Assembly (NCBI GenBank): GCA_020632635.1
Contig: JACKFE010000003.1
Span: 186,001 to 250,000 of the forward strand
Direction: 5' to 3'
From: Nitrospiraceae bacterium
Lineage (GTDB): Bacteria > Nitrospirota > Nitrospiria > Nitrospirales > UBA8639
Length of the DNA stretch: 64,000 nucleotides
Below, one piece after another: positions 26,311 through 36,466 of the stretch (position 1 is its first letter; every line of letters begins with the position of its first letter). The notes beneath the pieces are model-generated. The model had not been told where the DNA came from. It ran no database searches and saw only the letters and a list, made by a program, of their open reading frames with translations. Position numbers and translations under genes: made by a program.

Positions 26311-27177
26311 ATGGAAGACGTCAGCAATATTTCAACAGAAATTCTCCTACGATCTGGCTTAAGCACGTTGGCGCTTATGGCCTTGGTCTTTCTTATTCGC
26401 CTGGGCATTCATCACACCCTCCTCAAATCCCCGGAAATTTCAGTAGAAACTCGCCGTCGGTGGACCGTCAGCATTCGCAATTTGCTTCTCATTCTCTTCA
26501 TTTTGGGAATGATTTTCATTTGGGCTCCACGGCTTCAAACCTTTGCGGTTTCCATCTTTGCCGTCGCGGTCGCCTTGGTTCTGGCGACAAAAGAACTGAT
26601 TGCCTGCCTCAGCGGATCGGGTCTGCGCATGCTCACAAAAGCCTATGCGTTGGGTGACCGCATTGAAATCGGTGGTATACGAGGAAATGTGGTCGATCAT
26701 AATGCCTTGACCACCACCATTCTGGAAATCGGACCAGGTCAAACCTCGCATCAATATACGGGACGGGCCATGGTCATCCCCAACAGCTTTATTTTTGAGC
26801 ACCCCATTACCAATGAAACCTATACGAAAAAATTTCGGCTTCATATTGTCACCGTGCCGCTCAGTACGGATGATGACTGGAAAACGGCTGAACGGTTGCT
26901 CCTCCAGGCTGGGGAAGAAGAGGCTGCACCCTATATCGAAGATGCCCGTGCTTATTTCAAAAAACTGGAAGGCAAATACTGGCTGGATGCTCCCTCCGTG
27001 GAACCTCGAGTCACCATTCAACTACCCGAGCCGGGCCGGATTAATTTACTGTTGCGCATCCCCTGTCCCACTCAATACCCTTCCCGGTTGGAACAAGGAA
27101 TCATCCGAAAATTCCTGGCGGAATTTCAATTCACCCCTCGTTTTAGCTCCCCATCCGTTGATTGCCGTCAAGTCTAA
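26311..27177 (+). CDS. MscS-family mechanosensitive ion channel (1)
   Basis: A 288-residue inner-membrane protein with hydrophobic segments at about residues 12-34, 52-70 and 76-98. The third segment leads into the beta domain with GDRIEIGGIRGNV (about 116-128), the MscS_2nd signature, and VIPNSFIFEHPITN near 155-168. MscS channels open under membrane tension and release solutes at hypo-osmotic shock. The pore helix is less Gly/Ala regular than in E. coli MscS, so conductance may differ. It follows the lipoprotein gene and precedes trehalose genes, supporting a role in osmotic balance. Confidence 0.88.
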   Translation: MEDVSNISTEILLRSGLSTLALMALVFLIRLGIHHTLLKSPEISVETRRRWTVSIRNLLLILFILGMIFIWAPRLQTFAVSIFAVAVALVLATKELIACLSGSGLRMLTKAYALGDRIEIGGIRGNVVDHNALTTTILEIGPGQTSHQYTGRAMVIPNSFIFEHPITNETYTKKFRLHIVTVPLSTDDDWKTAERLLLQAGEEEAAPYIEDARAYFKKLEGKYWLDAPSVEPRVTIQLPEPGRINLLLRIPCPTQYPSRLEQGIIRKFLAEFQFTPRFSSPSVDCRQV

Positions 27178-27347
27178 CCGCTTGGCCTTCTCGTCGCACT
27201 TGTGGTAAAGATGGAGAAGATCCGATTGCCACGATTCCCCAGTTCCTTTTCCATTACAGTCTGTCTTTATTGAATAACGGGGAGTTTCTTCCATCGGAGG
27301 CTCCAATTCGCCGGGGGTCCCGCTGATCATATTGGAAAGGTCATTCT

Positions 27348-30300
27348 ATGACTGAAGACATTCTGGGCAACGACCCGCAATGGTATAAGGACGCCATCAT
27401 TTACGAACTCCATGTCCGGGCGTTTTGCGATAGCAATGCCGATGGAATTGGTGACTTTAAAGGACTCACCCAAAAGCTTGATTATCTGCAAGATCTGGGA
27501 ATTACCGCGATATGGCTGCTCCCCTTTTGTTCGTCTCCCCTCCGGGATGACGGCTATGATATTTCAGACTACACAAACATTCATCCGAATTATGGAACCC
27601 GCCGGGATTTTCAGGCATTTGTGCGAGAAGCCCATCGCCGAGGATTGCGAGTGATCACCGAATTGGTCGTCAATCACACTTCAGACCAACATCCCTGGTT
27701 TCAACGGGCCCGAAAAGCCCCACCCGGCAGCAAATGGCGAAACTGGTATGTCTGGAGCGAGACTCCTGAGCTATATTCGGACACTCGCATTATTTTCAAA
27801 GACACCGAACATTCAAATTGGACATGGGACCCGGTGGCAAAAGCCTATTTCTGGCATCGTTTTTTCTCTCACCAGCCTGACCTCAACTACGACAATCCTG
27901 ATGTGCAAAAGGCCATTTTTGAGGTCTTGGACTATTGGCTGGAATTGGGGGTGGACGGGTTGCGACTTGATGCCGTGCCTTATCTTTTCGAACGGGAAGG
28001 CACCAATTGCGAAAATCTTCCCGAAACACATGCATTCCTTAAAACACTTCGAAAGCATGTCGATAAAAAATTCAAAAACCGTTTTTTTCTGGCAGAAGCC
28101 AATCAATGGCCTGAAGACGCCGCGGCCTACTTTGGCGACGGCGACGAATGCCATATGAATTTTCATTTTCCTTTGATGCCCCGCTTGTTCATGTCCATGC
28201 AAATGGAAGATCGCTTTCCCATTATCGATATCCTGGACCAGACCCCTGCCATCCCGGATGCCTGCCAATGGGGACTCTTTTTACGCAATCATGACGAACT
28301 GACACTGGAAATGGTGACGGATGAAGAACGAGATTACATGTATCGGGTTTTTGCCCATGACAAGCAGGCCCGCATCAATCTCGGAATCCGGCGCCGTTTG
28401 ACTCCCCTCCTGGGGAATGACCGAAAAAAGATCGAGCTGATGTACAGCTTGTTATTTTCGATGCCGGGTACGCCGGTGATCTATTACGGGGAAGAGATCG
28501 GGATGGGGGATAACTTTTATTTAGGGGATCGTAACGGAGTCCGGACCCCCATGCAATGGAGTTCCGATCGCAATGCCGGATTTTCCTATGGCAATCCACA
28601 AAAGCTCTATCTCCCCATTATTATTGACCCCGAATATCACTATGAAGCGGTGAATGTAGAGTTACAGCAAAACAACGCATCCTCCCCTCTTTGGTGGATG
28701 AAGCGAATCGTCTCCCTGCGAAAACGGTATAAAGTCTTTGGCCGAGGATCCATTGAATTTCTTCATCCCGCCAATCGGAAAGTACTCGTTTTCCTTCGAC
28801 GCTACCAGGACGAAACCATTTTGGTGGCCGTCAACTTATCCCGGCATGCGCAATGGGTGGAACTCGATCTGGCAGAATTTAAAGGACGGCGTCCCTTAAC
28901 CTTATTCGGGCGAAGTAAGTTCCCGGCCATCGGGGATTTACCCTATCTGTTAACCTTGAGCGGTCATGCCTTTTACTGGTTTGCCTTGGAACCAGTGGAA
29001 TCAGGAACCCATGAGGCCCCGGGGAAAAAGATGGAGCAGGGGTTGCCCACCATCACCATCGCCAAAGATTGGGATCACCTCATCCAAAAACGGGAAAAGG
29101 TCAAACTGGAAAATATTCTGCCACAGTATCTGCAAGGCAGGAGATGGTTTGGCGGAAAGGCCCGCACCATGCAAGCGGTGGAAATTACGGAAGTGATTCC
29201 CCTTCCCCAAGAAGATCCGTTGGCGGTCCTCGCCCTTATTCATGTGGAGTACACCGAGGGGGAACCGGAGACTTATCTCTTGCCCTTGCGATACATCCCT
29301 GCCGATCGCCTCGCTCATCTGGTAGATTCCCCGGCAGCCATTGCCCGCGTAAAGGTCAAAGTGAAGGAGGGGGAGCAGGAAGGGCTACTCATCGATGCGA
29401 TGTGGGATCAGGAATTTCAAAAATTATTGTTGGACAGTATATCCAGAAATCGACGCTTTAATGGTCCAGCAGGTGATCTGATTACCCACGCGCTGAAGAC
29501 ATTCCGTCGTCAACTGCTCCAAGACCTGCCGACGCTGGAGCCTGCACTGCTGAAGGGTGAACAAAGCAATTCGTCAGTATTGTTCGGGCATCGCTTCATT
29601 TTGAAACTCTACCGGCGGGCGGAGGTGGGGATCAATCCGGACTTTGAAATCGGCCGGTTCTTAACCCAAAAAGGATTTCCTCATATCGCACCATTGGCTG
29701 GAGCCGTTGAATATCAGCGGGACAATGGCGATCTTCTCACGTTTGGCATTTTGCAACAATTTATTCAAAATGAAGGAGATGCCTGGCGCTATACACTAGA
29801 TGGCCTGAGTCGATACCTGGAAGAGGCCCTCACTCATCCTACTGCCATCACTACATCGTCCATTCCGCACAAATCCCTGATATCCTTAACGAATGAAGAG
29901 ATTCCCTCCAGCGCACATGAATGGATTGGCCCCTATCTAGAGGAGGCACGATTATTAGGTCTTCGAACGGGAGAACTGCACGCCGCACTGGCTTCCGATT
30001 CCGAAGATCCAGAGTTCAAACCCGAACCATTTACGGATTTTTACCGCCGGGGCCTCTTCCAGAGCATGCTCGGCACGGTCAATTTGAACTTTCCGCTCCT
30101 TCGCTCACAGATCAAAGGGCTTCAGGAACCCATCCAAACACTTGCCAAAAACGTCCTCGCTGAGGAAAGCCGGCTTCGCAAGCGTCTGCTCAGCATCCGT
30201 GACCGAAAACTCAAATGCACCCGCATCCGATGCCACGGCGACTATCATCTTGGGCAAGTGCTCTATACCGGAAAAGATTTCATTATCATTGACTTTGAAG

Positions 30301-30683
30301 GCGAACCGGCCAGGCCGTTGAATGTCAGACGACTCAAGGAATCGCCACTCCGTGATGTCGCGGGCATGCTGCGTTCATTTCATTACGCAGCCCAGGCTTC
30401 CTCAATCGGATTGGTGGCGGGAGTTCGGCCGGAAGACTTTTCCTTGCTTGAACCTTGGGCACGGTATTGGCAGATCTGGGTCAGCGTCAGTTATCTCAAG
30501 GCCTATTTGTCGATTCAAGAAGTCAGGACTCTTCTGCCGCCATCATTGGACGACATTCAAATTTTACTGGACGGATATTTACTCCAAAAAGCCATCTACG
30601 AACTTGGCTACGAATTGAATAATCGGCCGGATTGGGTGCGCATTCCCCTAGATGGCATCCTCCAAATTTTACAAGTGGAATGA
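27348..30683 (+). CDS. treS: Trehalose synthase-maltokinase fusion
   Basis: A 1111-residue two-enzyme fusion. Residues about 8-545 are a GH13 trehalose synthase that interconverts maltose and trehalose; the catalytic set is Asp208 (nucleophile, LRLDAV), Glu250 (LAEANQ) and Asp316 (RNHDE). Residues about 580-1105 are a maltokinase (Pep2/Mak) with GRRWFGGKART near 598-608 and the kinase motifs RCHGDYHLGQV and DFEGEP. Together they convert trehalose to maltose-1-phosphate, the donor for GlgE, which is the next gene. Such fusions are known in several phyla. The ATG follows a GGAAAGG site. Confidence 0.95.
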   Translation: MTEDILGNDPQWYKDAIIYELHVRAFCDSNADGIGDFKGLTQKLDYLQDLGITAIWLLPFCSSPLRDDGYDISDYTNIHPNYGTRRDFQAFVREAHRRGLRVITELVVNHTSDQHPWFQRARKAPPGSKWRNWYVWSETPELYSDTRIIFKDTEHSNWTWDPVAKAYFWHRFFSHQPDLNYDNPDVQKAIFEVLDYWLELGVDGLRLDAVPYLFEREGTNCENLPETHAFLKTLRKHVDKKFKNRFFLAEANQWPEDAAAYFGDGDECHMNFHFPLMPRLFMSMQMEDRFPIIDILDQTPAIPDACQWGLFLRNHDELTLEMVTDEERDYMYRVFAHDKQARINLGIRRRLTPLLGNDRKKIELMYSLLFSMPGTPVIYYGEEIGMGDNFYLGDRNGVRTPMQWSSDRNAGFSYGNPQKLYLPIIIDPEYHYEAVNVELQQNNASSPLWWMKRIVSLRKRYKVFGRGSIEFLHPANRKVLVFLRRYQDETILVAVNLSRHAQWVELDLAEFKGRRPLTLFGRSKFPAIGDLPYLLTLSGHAFYWFALEPVESGTHEAPGKKMEQGLPTITIAKDWDHLIQKREKVKLENILPQYLQGRRWFGGKARTMQAVEITEVIPLPQEDPLAVLALIHVEYTEGEPETYLLPLRYIPADRLAHLVDSPAAIARVKVKVKEGEQEGLLIDAMWDQEFQKLLLDSISRNRRFNGPAGDLITHALKTFRRQLLQDLPTLEPALLKGEQSNSSVLFGHRFILKLYRRAEVGINPDFEIGRFLTQKGFPHIAPLAGAVEYQRDNGDLLTFGILQQFIQNEGDAWRYTLDGLSRYLEEALTHPTAITTSSIPHKSLISLTNEEIPSSAHEWIGPYLEEARLLGLRTGELHAALASDSEDPEFKPEPFTDFYRRGLFQSMLGTVNLNFPLLRSQIKGLQEPIQTLAKNVLAEESRLRKRLLSIRDRKLKCTRIRCHGDYHLGQVLYTGKDFIIIDFEGEPARPLNVRRLKESPLRDVAGMLRSFHYAAQASSIGLVAGVRPEDFSLLEPWARYWQIWVSVSYLKAYLSIQEVRTLLPPSLDDIQILLDGYLLQKAIYELGYELNNRPDWVRIPLDGILQILQVE

Positions 30684-30807
30684 TCACCTGATGAAGGTGA
30701 ATGGCTGAAACCACTTATCCACACCATCGTTCAGATCTTGCAAAAGGGGATCATTGATCGCCGCCATCCTCACGTACTCACATGCATCACACACGAAGGA
30801 GTGTTTC

Positions 30808-32796
30808 ATGCCCCATATGCCCAAAATATTGCAAACGCTGATTATTGAACATGTTGAACCCGAGCTGGACGGAGGGCGCTATCCCATTAAGCGGATCGCT
30901 GGAGAAAACCTGGAGATCACCGCCGACATTTTTAAGGAAGGACATGACACCATCGGAGCCGTGCTGCGATACAAAGCGCGAGGAGCACGGGATTGGGCTG
31001 AAACCCCGATGCACCATGTCGACAATGACCGGTGGGCCGGCACTTTTCTCCTTTCGGAAAACACACGGTATCTGTACTCCGTTAGTGCATATATCAGAAC
31101 CTTCGAAACCTGGCGGATTGAGCTCTCGAAAAAGCACGGCGTGCTTGCCGACCTTTCCAGCGAATTACTGGAAGGGGAAGCTCAAGTCAAAGAAGCGATG
31201 GGAAGAGCCAAAGGTCCCGATAAATCCGAATTGAAACTTTGGCTGGAAAAATGGCAGTCGGCTCCCGATCAGGAAGCACGGATTACCATTGCCTTGGACC
31301 CCATTCTGGCCACTCTCGTTGGCTTGCATGAACAGCGTGCCGCATGGTCCAGCTATGAAAAAGAATTGGAGGTCATTGTAGACCGTGAGCGGGCCAGATA
31401 TGGCGCATGGTATGAAATTTTCCCCCGTTCGGAGGGAACCGTACCGGGGATAGGTGGCACGTTTAAAGATTGCGAAAAACGCCTTCCAGCTATCAGGGAC
31501 ATGGGATTTGACGTTCTCTACCTCACTCCCATTCATCCCATCGGGGAGACCAACCGCAAAGGCCGGAATAATAGCTTGAAAGCCAACCCTGGAGAACCGG
31601 GCAGTCCTTGGGCAATCGGTAGCCGGCATGGCGGCCATGATGCTGTTGAACCCGCGTTAGGAACTCTTCAGGACTTTGACCACTTTCAACAAGCCGTCAG
31701 AAAGCAGGGCATGGAGATCGCGTTGGATTTTGCGATTAACGCCACCCCAGATCATCCCTATGTCACGCAACACCCGGATTGGTTCAAGCAACGCCCGGAT
31801 GGAACGATTAAATACGCGGAAAATCCACCCAAAAAATATGAAGATATCTATGGATTTGACTTCTATTCGGACGCCTGGCAGGGCATCTGGGAGGAAATGA
31901 AGCGAGTCCTCCTTTTTTGGATTCAGCATGGAGTGAAAATATTCCGGGTAGATAATCCCCACACCAAACCGGTCGTCTTCTGGGAATGGCTCATACGGGA
32001 AATTCAACTTGAACATCCAGATGTCATATTTCTCGCAGAAGCCTTTACGCGTCCCAAAATGATGCGGGTCCTGGCAAAAGCGGGGTACACGCAATCCTAT
32101 ACCTATTTCACATGGCGAAACTCCAAACAAGAAATGATCGAGTATTTAACCGAATTAACCCAAACAGATATGAAAGACTTTTTCCGCCCGAATTTTTTCC
32201 CCAACACTCCCGATATTCTCCCTGAAGTTCTCCAGCAAGCCGGTCGACCGGCTTTTAAATTCCGCGTGGTGTTGGCAGGGACTCTCTCGCCCACCTATGG
32301 CATTTATAATAGCTATGAACTCTGTGAGAACCGCGCCATTCCCGGCACCGAGGAGTACCAAGACTCCGAAAAATACGAAATTCGCCATTGGGACTGGGAC
32401 CGGCCAGGCAACATTCGAGACTATATCACCACACTCAATCGAATCCGACGGGATAATCCGGCCTTGCATCTCTTCACCAATCTCCGTTTTTACCAAGCAG
32501 AAAATGATCATATTCTCTTTTACGGAAAAAAAAGCCCAGACGGGTCGAATATCATCCTGGTTGTGGTCAACATGGATCCCTATACTACCCATGAAGCGCG
32601 CCTCACTATACCTATCGAGGAGTTTGGGATTGGGGAACATGATACATACCAAGTACATGAACTCATTCAGGACTACCGGCACCAAGTCGTCGGACGAGAA
32701 TACTGGATTCGCTTGAATCCGCAAGAAGAGCCGGCGGCCATCTTTACGCTACGGAAACACGTCAGACGGGAAAACGATTTTGATTATTTCCTGTAA
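30808..32796 (+). CDS. glgE: Alpha-1,4-glucan:maltose-1-phosphate maltosyltransferase
   Basis: A 662-residue GH13 subfamily 3 enzyme that adds maltosyl units from maltose-1-phosphate to alpha-glucan. The N-terminal beta-domain is followed by the YEIFPRS region and YLTPIHPIGETNRKG (family-typical), then nucleophile Asp382 in RVDNPH and acid/base Glu411 in LAEAFT. I start at ATG 30808 because GAAGGAG lies seven bases upstream; an ATG at 30754 lacks a site. Directly downstream of treS-mak, it completes the trehalose-to-glucan branch. Confidence 0.95.
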   Translation: MPHMPKILQTLIIEHVEPELDGGRYPIKRIAGENLEITADIFKEGHDTIGAVLRYKARGARDWAETPMHHVDNDRWAGTFLLSENTRYLYSVSAYIRTFETWRIELSKKHGVLADLSSELLEGEAQVKEAMGRAKGPDKSELKLWLEKWQSAPDQEARITIALDPILATLVGLHEQRAAWSSYEKELEVIVDRERARYGAWYEIFPRSEGTVPGIGGTFKDCEKRLPAIRDMGFDVLYLTPIHPIGETNRKGRNNSLKANPGEPGSPWAIGSRHGGHDAVEPALGTLQDFDHFQQAVRKQGMEIALDFAINATPDHPYVTQHPDWFKQRPDGTIKYAENPPKKYEDIYGFDFYSDAWQGIWEEMKRVLLFWIQHGVKIFRVDNPHTKPVVFWEWLIREIQLEHPDVIFLAEAFTRPKMMRVLAKAGYTQSYTYFTWRNSKQEMIEYLTELTQTDMKDFFRPNFFPNTPDILPEVLQQAGRPAFKFRVVLAGTLSPTYGIYNSYELCENRAIPGTEEYQDSEKYEIRHWDWDRPGNIRDYITTLNRIRRDNPALHLFTNLRFYQAENDHILFYGKKSPDGSNIILVVVNMDPYTTHEARLTIPIEEFGIGEHDTYQVHELIQDYRHQVVGREYWIRLNPQEEPAAIFTLRKHVRRENDFDYFL

Positions 32797-32984
32797 CCGA
32801 GATTGAAAATCTGACAACGGGTTCACACCCCATTGAGTCAGATAGGCACATTGACCGGGCAGAGAGAGGCGCTTCACTCACAATGCAATTTGCCTGGTTA
32901 ATTCGACCATCCGCCCTCATATGGTTCTTCAATGCTGGGCAACGACTTGTCGAATGAATGACCCTGTCCTAAAGGAGCAAGACG

Positions 32985-33866
32985 ATGGACCTTGCAAAAG
33001 TTTTGGAGATTTTTGATCAATTTTTTACCTACCCCCTGTTCACCATTAATCAAACCCCGATTACCCTCTCCTCTCTGATGTTTTTTCTGCTCATTATGAG
33101 TGGATTTTGGATGGTCAACAGCTTACTTCGACGCTTCCTGACCCATCGCGTGCTCAAGCGGTTCAAGATGCCGATCGCCACCCAATATACCTTGACCCGA
33201 ATCCTGCAATATCTTTTTCTGTTTATCGGAATCATCATTGCCTTTCAAGTCATTGGCATTGACTTGAGCGGGCTAGCGGTCATCTTCGGATTTTTGTCTG
33301 TCGGGATTGGGTTTGGCCTTCAAAATCTGACATCAAACTTTATTGCAGGATTGATGCTCTTATTCGAACAGCATATCCAAGTCGGAGACCGGATTACGGT
33401 CGGCGACACGGAAGGCGATGTCACCGAAATCAATATTCGCTCCACTACCATTCGCTCCCTCAACAACATAGCCATCGTGGTGCCCAATTCCGAGTTTATT
33501 TCCTCCACGGTCACCAACTGGTCGCATGGTGATCCCAAGACCCGCTTGGAAATTGACGTCGGCGTCTCGTATGATTCAGATTTGGATACCGTCATTCAAT
33601 GTCTGGAGGAAGCGGCCAACGAACATCACCAGGTCCTGTCGACCCCTCGACCAGAGGTGCTGCATATGGGGTTTGGCGATTCCTCCTGGAACATGCGTTT
33701 ATGGGCATGGGTTGATTCACCTCAAGGGCGCCGACGAATTCAGTCAGACATTCATTGTGCTATCATAAAAAAATTTCGCGCTCGTCAGGTTGAAATTCCC
33801 TATCCCCAACGAGATCTTCACGTGCGAACTCCCTTGCCTGTACCATTCACAGCCATTTCTCCCTAA
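32985..33866 (+). CDS. MscS-family mechanosensitive ion channel (2)
   Basis: A 293-residue channel with four hydrophobic stretches (about 14-30, 31-45, 66-86 and 88-110). The pore helix GFLSVGIGFGLQNLTSN has the Gly/Ala-rich pattern of TM3. The beta domain has VGDRITVGDTEGDVTEI near residues 133-149 and VVPNSEFISSTVTNW near 164-178, followed by a complete C-terminal alpha/beta domain. AAAGGAG lies before ATG 32985. It is closer to canonical MscS than the first copy. Two exported lipoproteins follow. Confidence 0.93.
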   Translation: MDLAKVLEIFDQFFTYPLFTINQTPITLSSLMFFLLIMSGFWMVNSLLRRFLTHRVLKRFKMPIATQYTLTRILQYLFLFIGIIIAFQVIGIDLSGLAVIFGFLSVGIGFGLQNLTSNFIAGLMLLFEQHIQVGDRITVGDTEGDVTEINIRSTTIRSLNNIAIVVPNSEFISSTVTNWSHGDPKTRLEIDVGVSYDSDLDTVIQCLEEAANEHHQVLSTPRPEVLHMGFGDSSWNMRLWAWVDSPQGRRRIQSDIHCAIIKKFRARQVEIPYPQRDLHVRTPLPVPFTAISP

Positions 33867-33928
33867 ACACACAACTCTTCCGTTCTATGGTACAGTTGAG
33901 TATTTCTGACCCTGGATTGCTCCATCAG

Positions 33929-34543
33929 ATGAAACGATCACGCCATACGATCTTGCCTTTCCTCTCAATGGCAGTAGTTCTTCTGAACGGTTGCGCGGTC
34001 ACCAACAGCATGCCCCCTCCCGTCCACCAAACAGCCATCGAACAATTTCTACTGACCCAATCCGTGGAAATGGCCCTGAACGGAGAAGACAATCCGTCAT
34101 TGCCGCTACCAGCGGGAGAGTCCCTATTCCTTGAGGTATCCGGTTTGACCGTGAACAAGACCTACGTGAAGGATGTGGTAACACGATGGCTGGGTGAGCA
34201 GGGTTTTCGGGTGCAATCAGAATCCGATAACCCTTCCTACAAAGTGATCATCCTCGTGGAGGGGTTAGGTACGGAACAGAGCCAGTCGTTCTTCGGGTTT
34301 CCCCCGGTCCAAAGCGCGTTCATTCCCTTTGCGCTTCCGGAACTCCCCATTTACAAAGCTCAGTATCAAAAGGGGTATACGCGATTTCGCCTGGACATTT
34401 ATGAACGTGAGTCCGATCAATTTGTCCGATCAACTCCCTGGTATCAACATGCGACCTATTTCCATGAATATACCTTATTATTCTTTATTGGATTTCATCG
34501 AACAAATTTGGCAGGCCCCGTCAATCCGGCGTCCCAGCGGTGA
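33929..34543 (+). CDS. Exported lipoprotein of unknown function
   Basis: I place the start at ATG 33929, which gives a standard lipoprotein signal: basic KRSRH, hydrophobic core and lipobox LNGC with Cys near residue 22. ATG 33887 would add 14 residues in front of the signal. The mature part of about 180 residues has mixed beta and helix character and an aromatic-rich C-terminus. No family recognised. The frame end overlaps nothing; the next lipoprotein starts 95 bases later on the same strand. Confidence 0.6.
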   Translation: MKRSRHTILPFLSMAVVLLNGCAVTNSMPPPVHQTAIEQFLLTQSVEMALNGEDNPSLPLPAGESLFLEVSGLTVNKTYVKDVVTRWLGEQGFRVQSESDNPSYKVIILVEGLGTEQSQSFFGFPPVQSAFIPFALPELPIYKAQYQKGYTRFRLDIYERESDQFVRSTPWYQHATYFHEYTLLFFIGFHRTNLAGPVNPASQR

Positions 34544-34637
34544 TTCCGGGAAAAGGCACCCGCATCGTGTCTCTCATATTTTCAACCGGGGCCAAGCGCA
34601 CAATTGCGTCATCCATTTCATGAATGAAAGGCATTGC

Positions 34638-35840
34638 ATGAAAGATTTCCAGTCAAAACCATCTGCCATTCTTCCGTCCTTTCTGGTTAGCATAGGGTTA
34701 TTATTTTCAGGTTGCATCTCCCCCAAATCCCTGGAGCATGTGGTCATTGCCTATGACTATTCCGTCACCAAATCGCTAGTCGATCAATTATTGATGAATA
34801 TTGCCAGATCCCACCATCATCAACCCGTGCATTTCACCGCCATATCGAATATTGCGGCCACGTTCGACTATCGATTCATGGCCGGAGCCACGCCACCTCT
34901 CGGAGGGCTGGACGGAGGATTCTCCTTGTCCCCAATTTTTGGCGCTACCATCGCCGAAAATCCCACAATTAGCATTAACCCTATTGAAGGCGAAGACTTC
35001 ACGCAGCGACTTCTCACTCCCCTTCGAGAAGCTAAAATGACTCTTTTACTCAGGCAAGGCGTCGATATTGATTTGCTCCTACGCCTCATGGCAGGCGAAC
35101 TCAGAATGACCATTGATAATCGGGAGATTGCGTATTACAACCGGCCGACTGATAAAATGGGGTACCCCATTTTCAGGCAAGTCGTCCTTCATCTCTCTCG
35201 GCTCCAGGACTCCAATCAATTATATGTCGAACCACTCGTATACGATCGTGAATGGACCCTTCCCCTTTCATCCCTGACCACCGAGGAGTTCAAAAGTTTG
35301 GAGGCCAACTACCGCGTCATCGTTGATGCCGGGAATCAGACCTATACCCTTCAAAAACGATCCATCGGACATACCGTTATATCCAATTACGACCCCTCAA
35401 CCATCTCCAACAAAGAACGCTTAGCCCTGCAAGCCAAGGCAGATCGATGGCCTCCCAACGATATTGTGGTTGACATTCGTCCGGGTTATCCGGGTGGTGA
35501 TTACCCTATGCAAGGCAGTTTTCGACTCCGGAGTTTTCATGGGATTCTCAACTTCCTGGGCCGAACCATTGAGGAAGAACCTGAATATCATGTCGATCCC
35601 GATCCACGGACCGGAGTTGTCGCCGAAAATCCCATTCGAACGATGGATGTGATCGAAACGACTTCCTCCCCACCCAACGCCCAGCTTTCAGTGGTCCATG
35701 AAGGGCACCATTATTCCATCACCGATACAGAAAAACGGTCCTGGAATCAGGAAGCATTTCGCCTCCTCTACCAACTCTTCCAAATGACGGTCACAGACGT
35801 ACCCAGAGGAGTGGCGCCCAGCATTACAATTGCCAAATAA
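34638..35840 (+). CDS. Large exported lipoprotein of unknown function
   Basis: A 400-residue protein from ATG 34638, selected because AAAGG lies six bases upstream and the signal peptide then starts correctly; the open frame extends far upstream but without a site and overlapping the previous gene. The lipobox is FSGC with Cys near residue 26. The body appears mostly beta with an acidic, Pro-rich segment near 310-345 and a helical C-terminus. No transmembrane segments after the signal. No family recognised. A hairpin after the stop may end the transcript. Confidence 0.6.
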   Translation: MKDFQSKPSAILPSFLVSIGLLFSGCISPKSLEHVVIAYDYSVTKSLVDQLLMNIARSHHHQPVHFTAISNIAATFDYRFMAGATPPLGGLDGGFSLSPIFGATIAENPTISINPIEGEDFTQRLLTPLREAKMTLLLRQGVDIDLLLRLMAGELRMTIDNREIAYYNRPTDKMGYPIFRQVVLHLSRLQDSNQLYVEPLVYDREWTLPLSSLTTEEFKSLEANYRVIVDAGNQTYTLQKRSIGHTVISNYDPSTISNKERLALQAKADRWPPNDIVVDIRPGYPGGDYPMQGSFRLRSFHGILNFLGRTIEEEPEYHVDPDPRTGVVAENPIRTMDVIETTSSPPNAQLSVVHEGHHYSITDTEKRSWNQEAFRLLYQLFQMTVTDVPRGVAPSITIAK

Positions 35841-36466
35841 CCCCTTTACTCAGAAAGGTTGTCCAATCCATGGACAACCTTTCCTCCATATGCTTCCCTC
35901 CTCATTTTTCCTCATTTCTTATTCCCCCATGTTTTCCTTAACTATTTCCTATAAATAAGTCTCATCCCAGACGTTTCAAAGGCCCCTCCATAGGGAATAC
36001 CTCTTGCACTATCTATAGAAGTGACCCGTATCAGAATGCCTGGCATATGAAGAGTAGGACAACGGGAGGGAGGCACCTGGAATAAAGCGGGGCCAAGTTC
36101 CATCAACAACCGGTTGTAAGGAACCGGCTCTCCGTTCCTTCTCAAAGGGATAGGTATCTGTCCCCATTTTTTCTCGCATTTGCCAGTCCATCACCCTTGA
36201 GAATCATTTCTCTGTCGGTACAGGTGCGAAGAGGGATTCTGCTATTCCGAAAATTTTTCTGACAGAAGGGGAAATATCATCTTGCTCTTAAAGGTTCACT
36301 GGCGGTATGGTACGCTGCTTTTCGACCTGGGATCACTTCTCTCCCCCCAATTCCCGGGTTTCGTAATGGCGGAAGGAAAGGTTGCCGATGGGTAGCTTTT
36401 GTTCTCCACTCTCTTCTTCTTTGTGATGATCCACTCATCAACCCTTTTCCATTTGCTTTAGTTACC
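35841..36466. other. Intergenic region before the RND operon
   Basis: Contains the hairpin at 35854-35882 and several short inverted repeats near 36110-36150. Minus-strand frames of about 60 codons exist (for example 36009-36194) but lack ribosome sites; I see no confident gene. Confidence 0.45.
35854..35882 (+). terminator. Hairpin after the lipoprotein gene
   Basis: A perfect 11-bp stem (35854-35864 with 35872-35882) with a seven-base loop starts 13 bases after the stop codon. There is no T tract, so it may end transcription with Rho or protect the 3' end. Confidence 0.5.

Noticed and set aside
36009..36194. Minus-strand 61-codon frame before the TolC gene
   Set aside because: No convincing Shine-Dalgarno and no recognised homology; left as part of the spacer.
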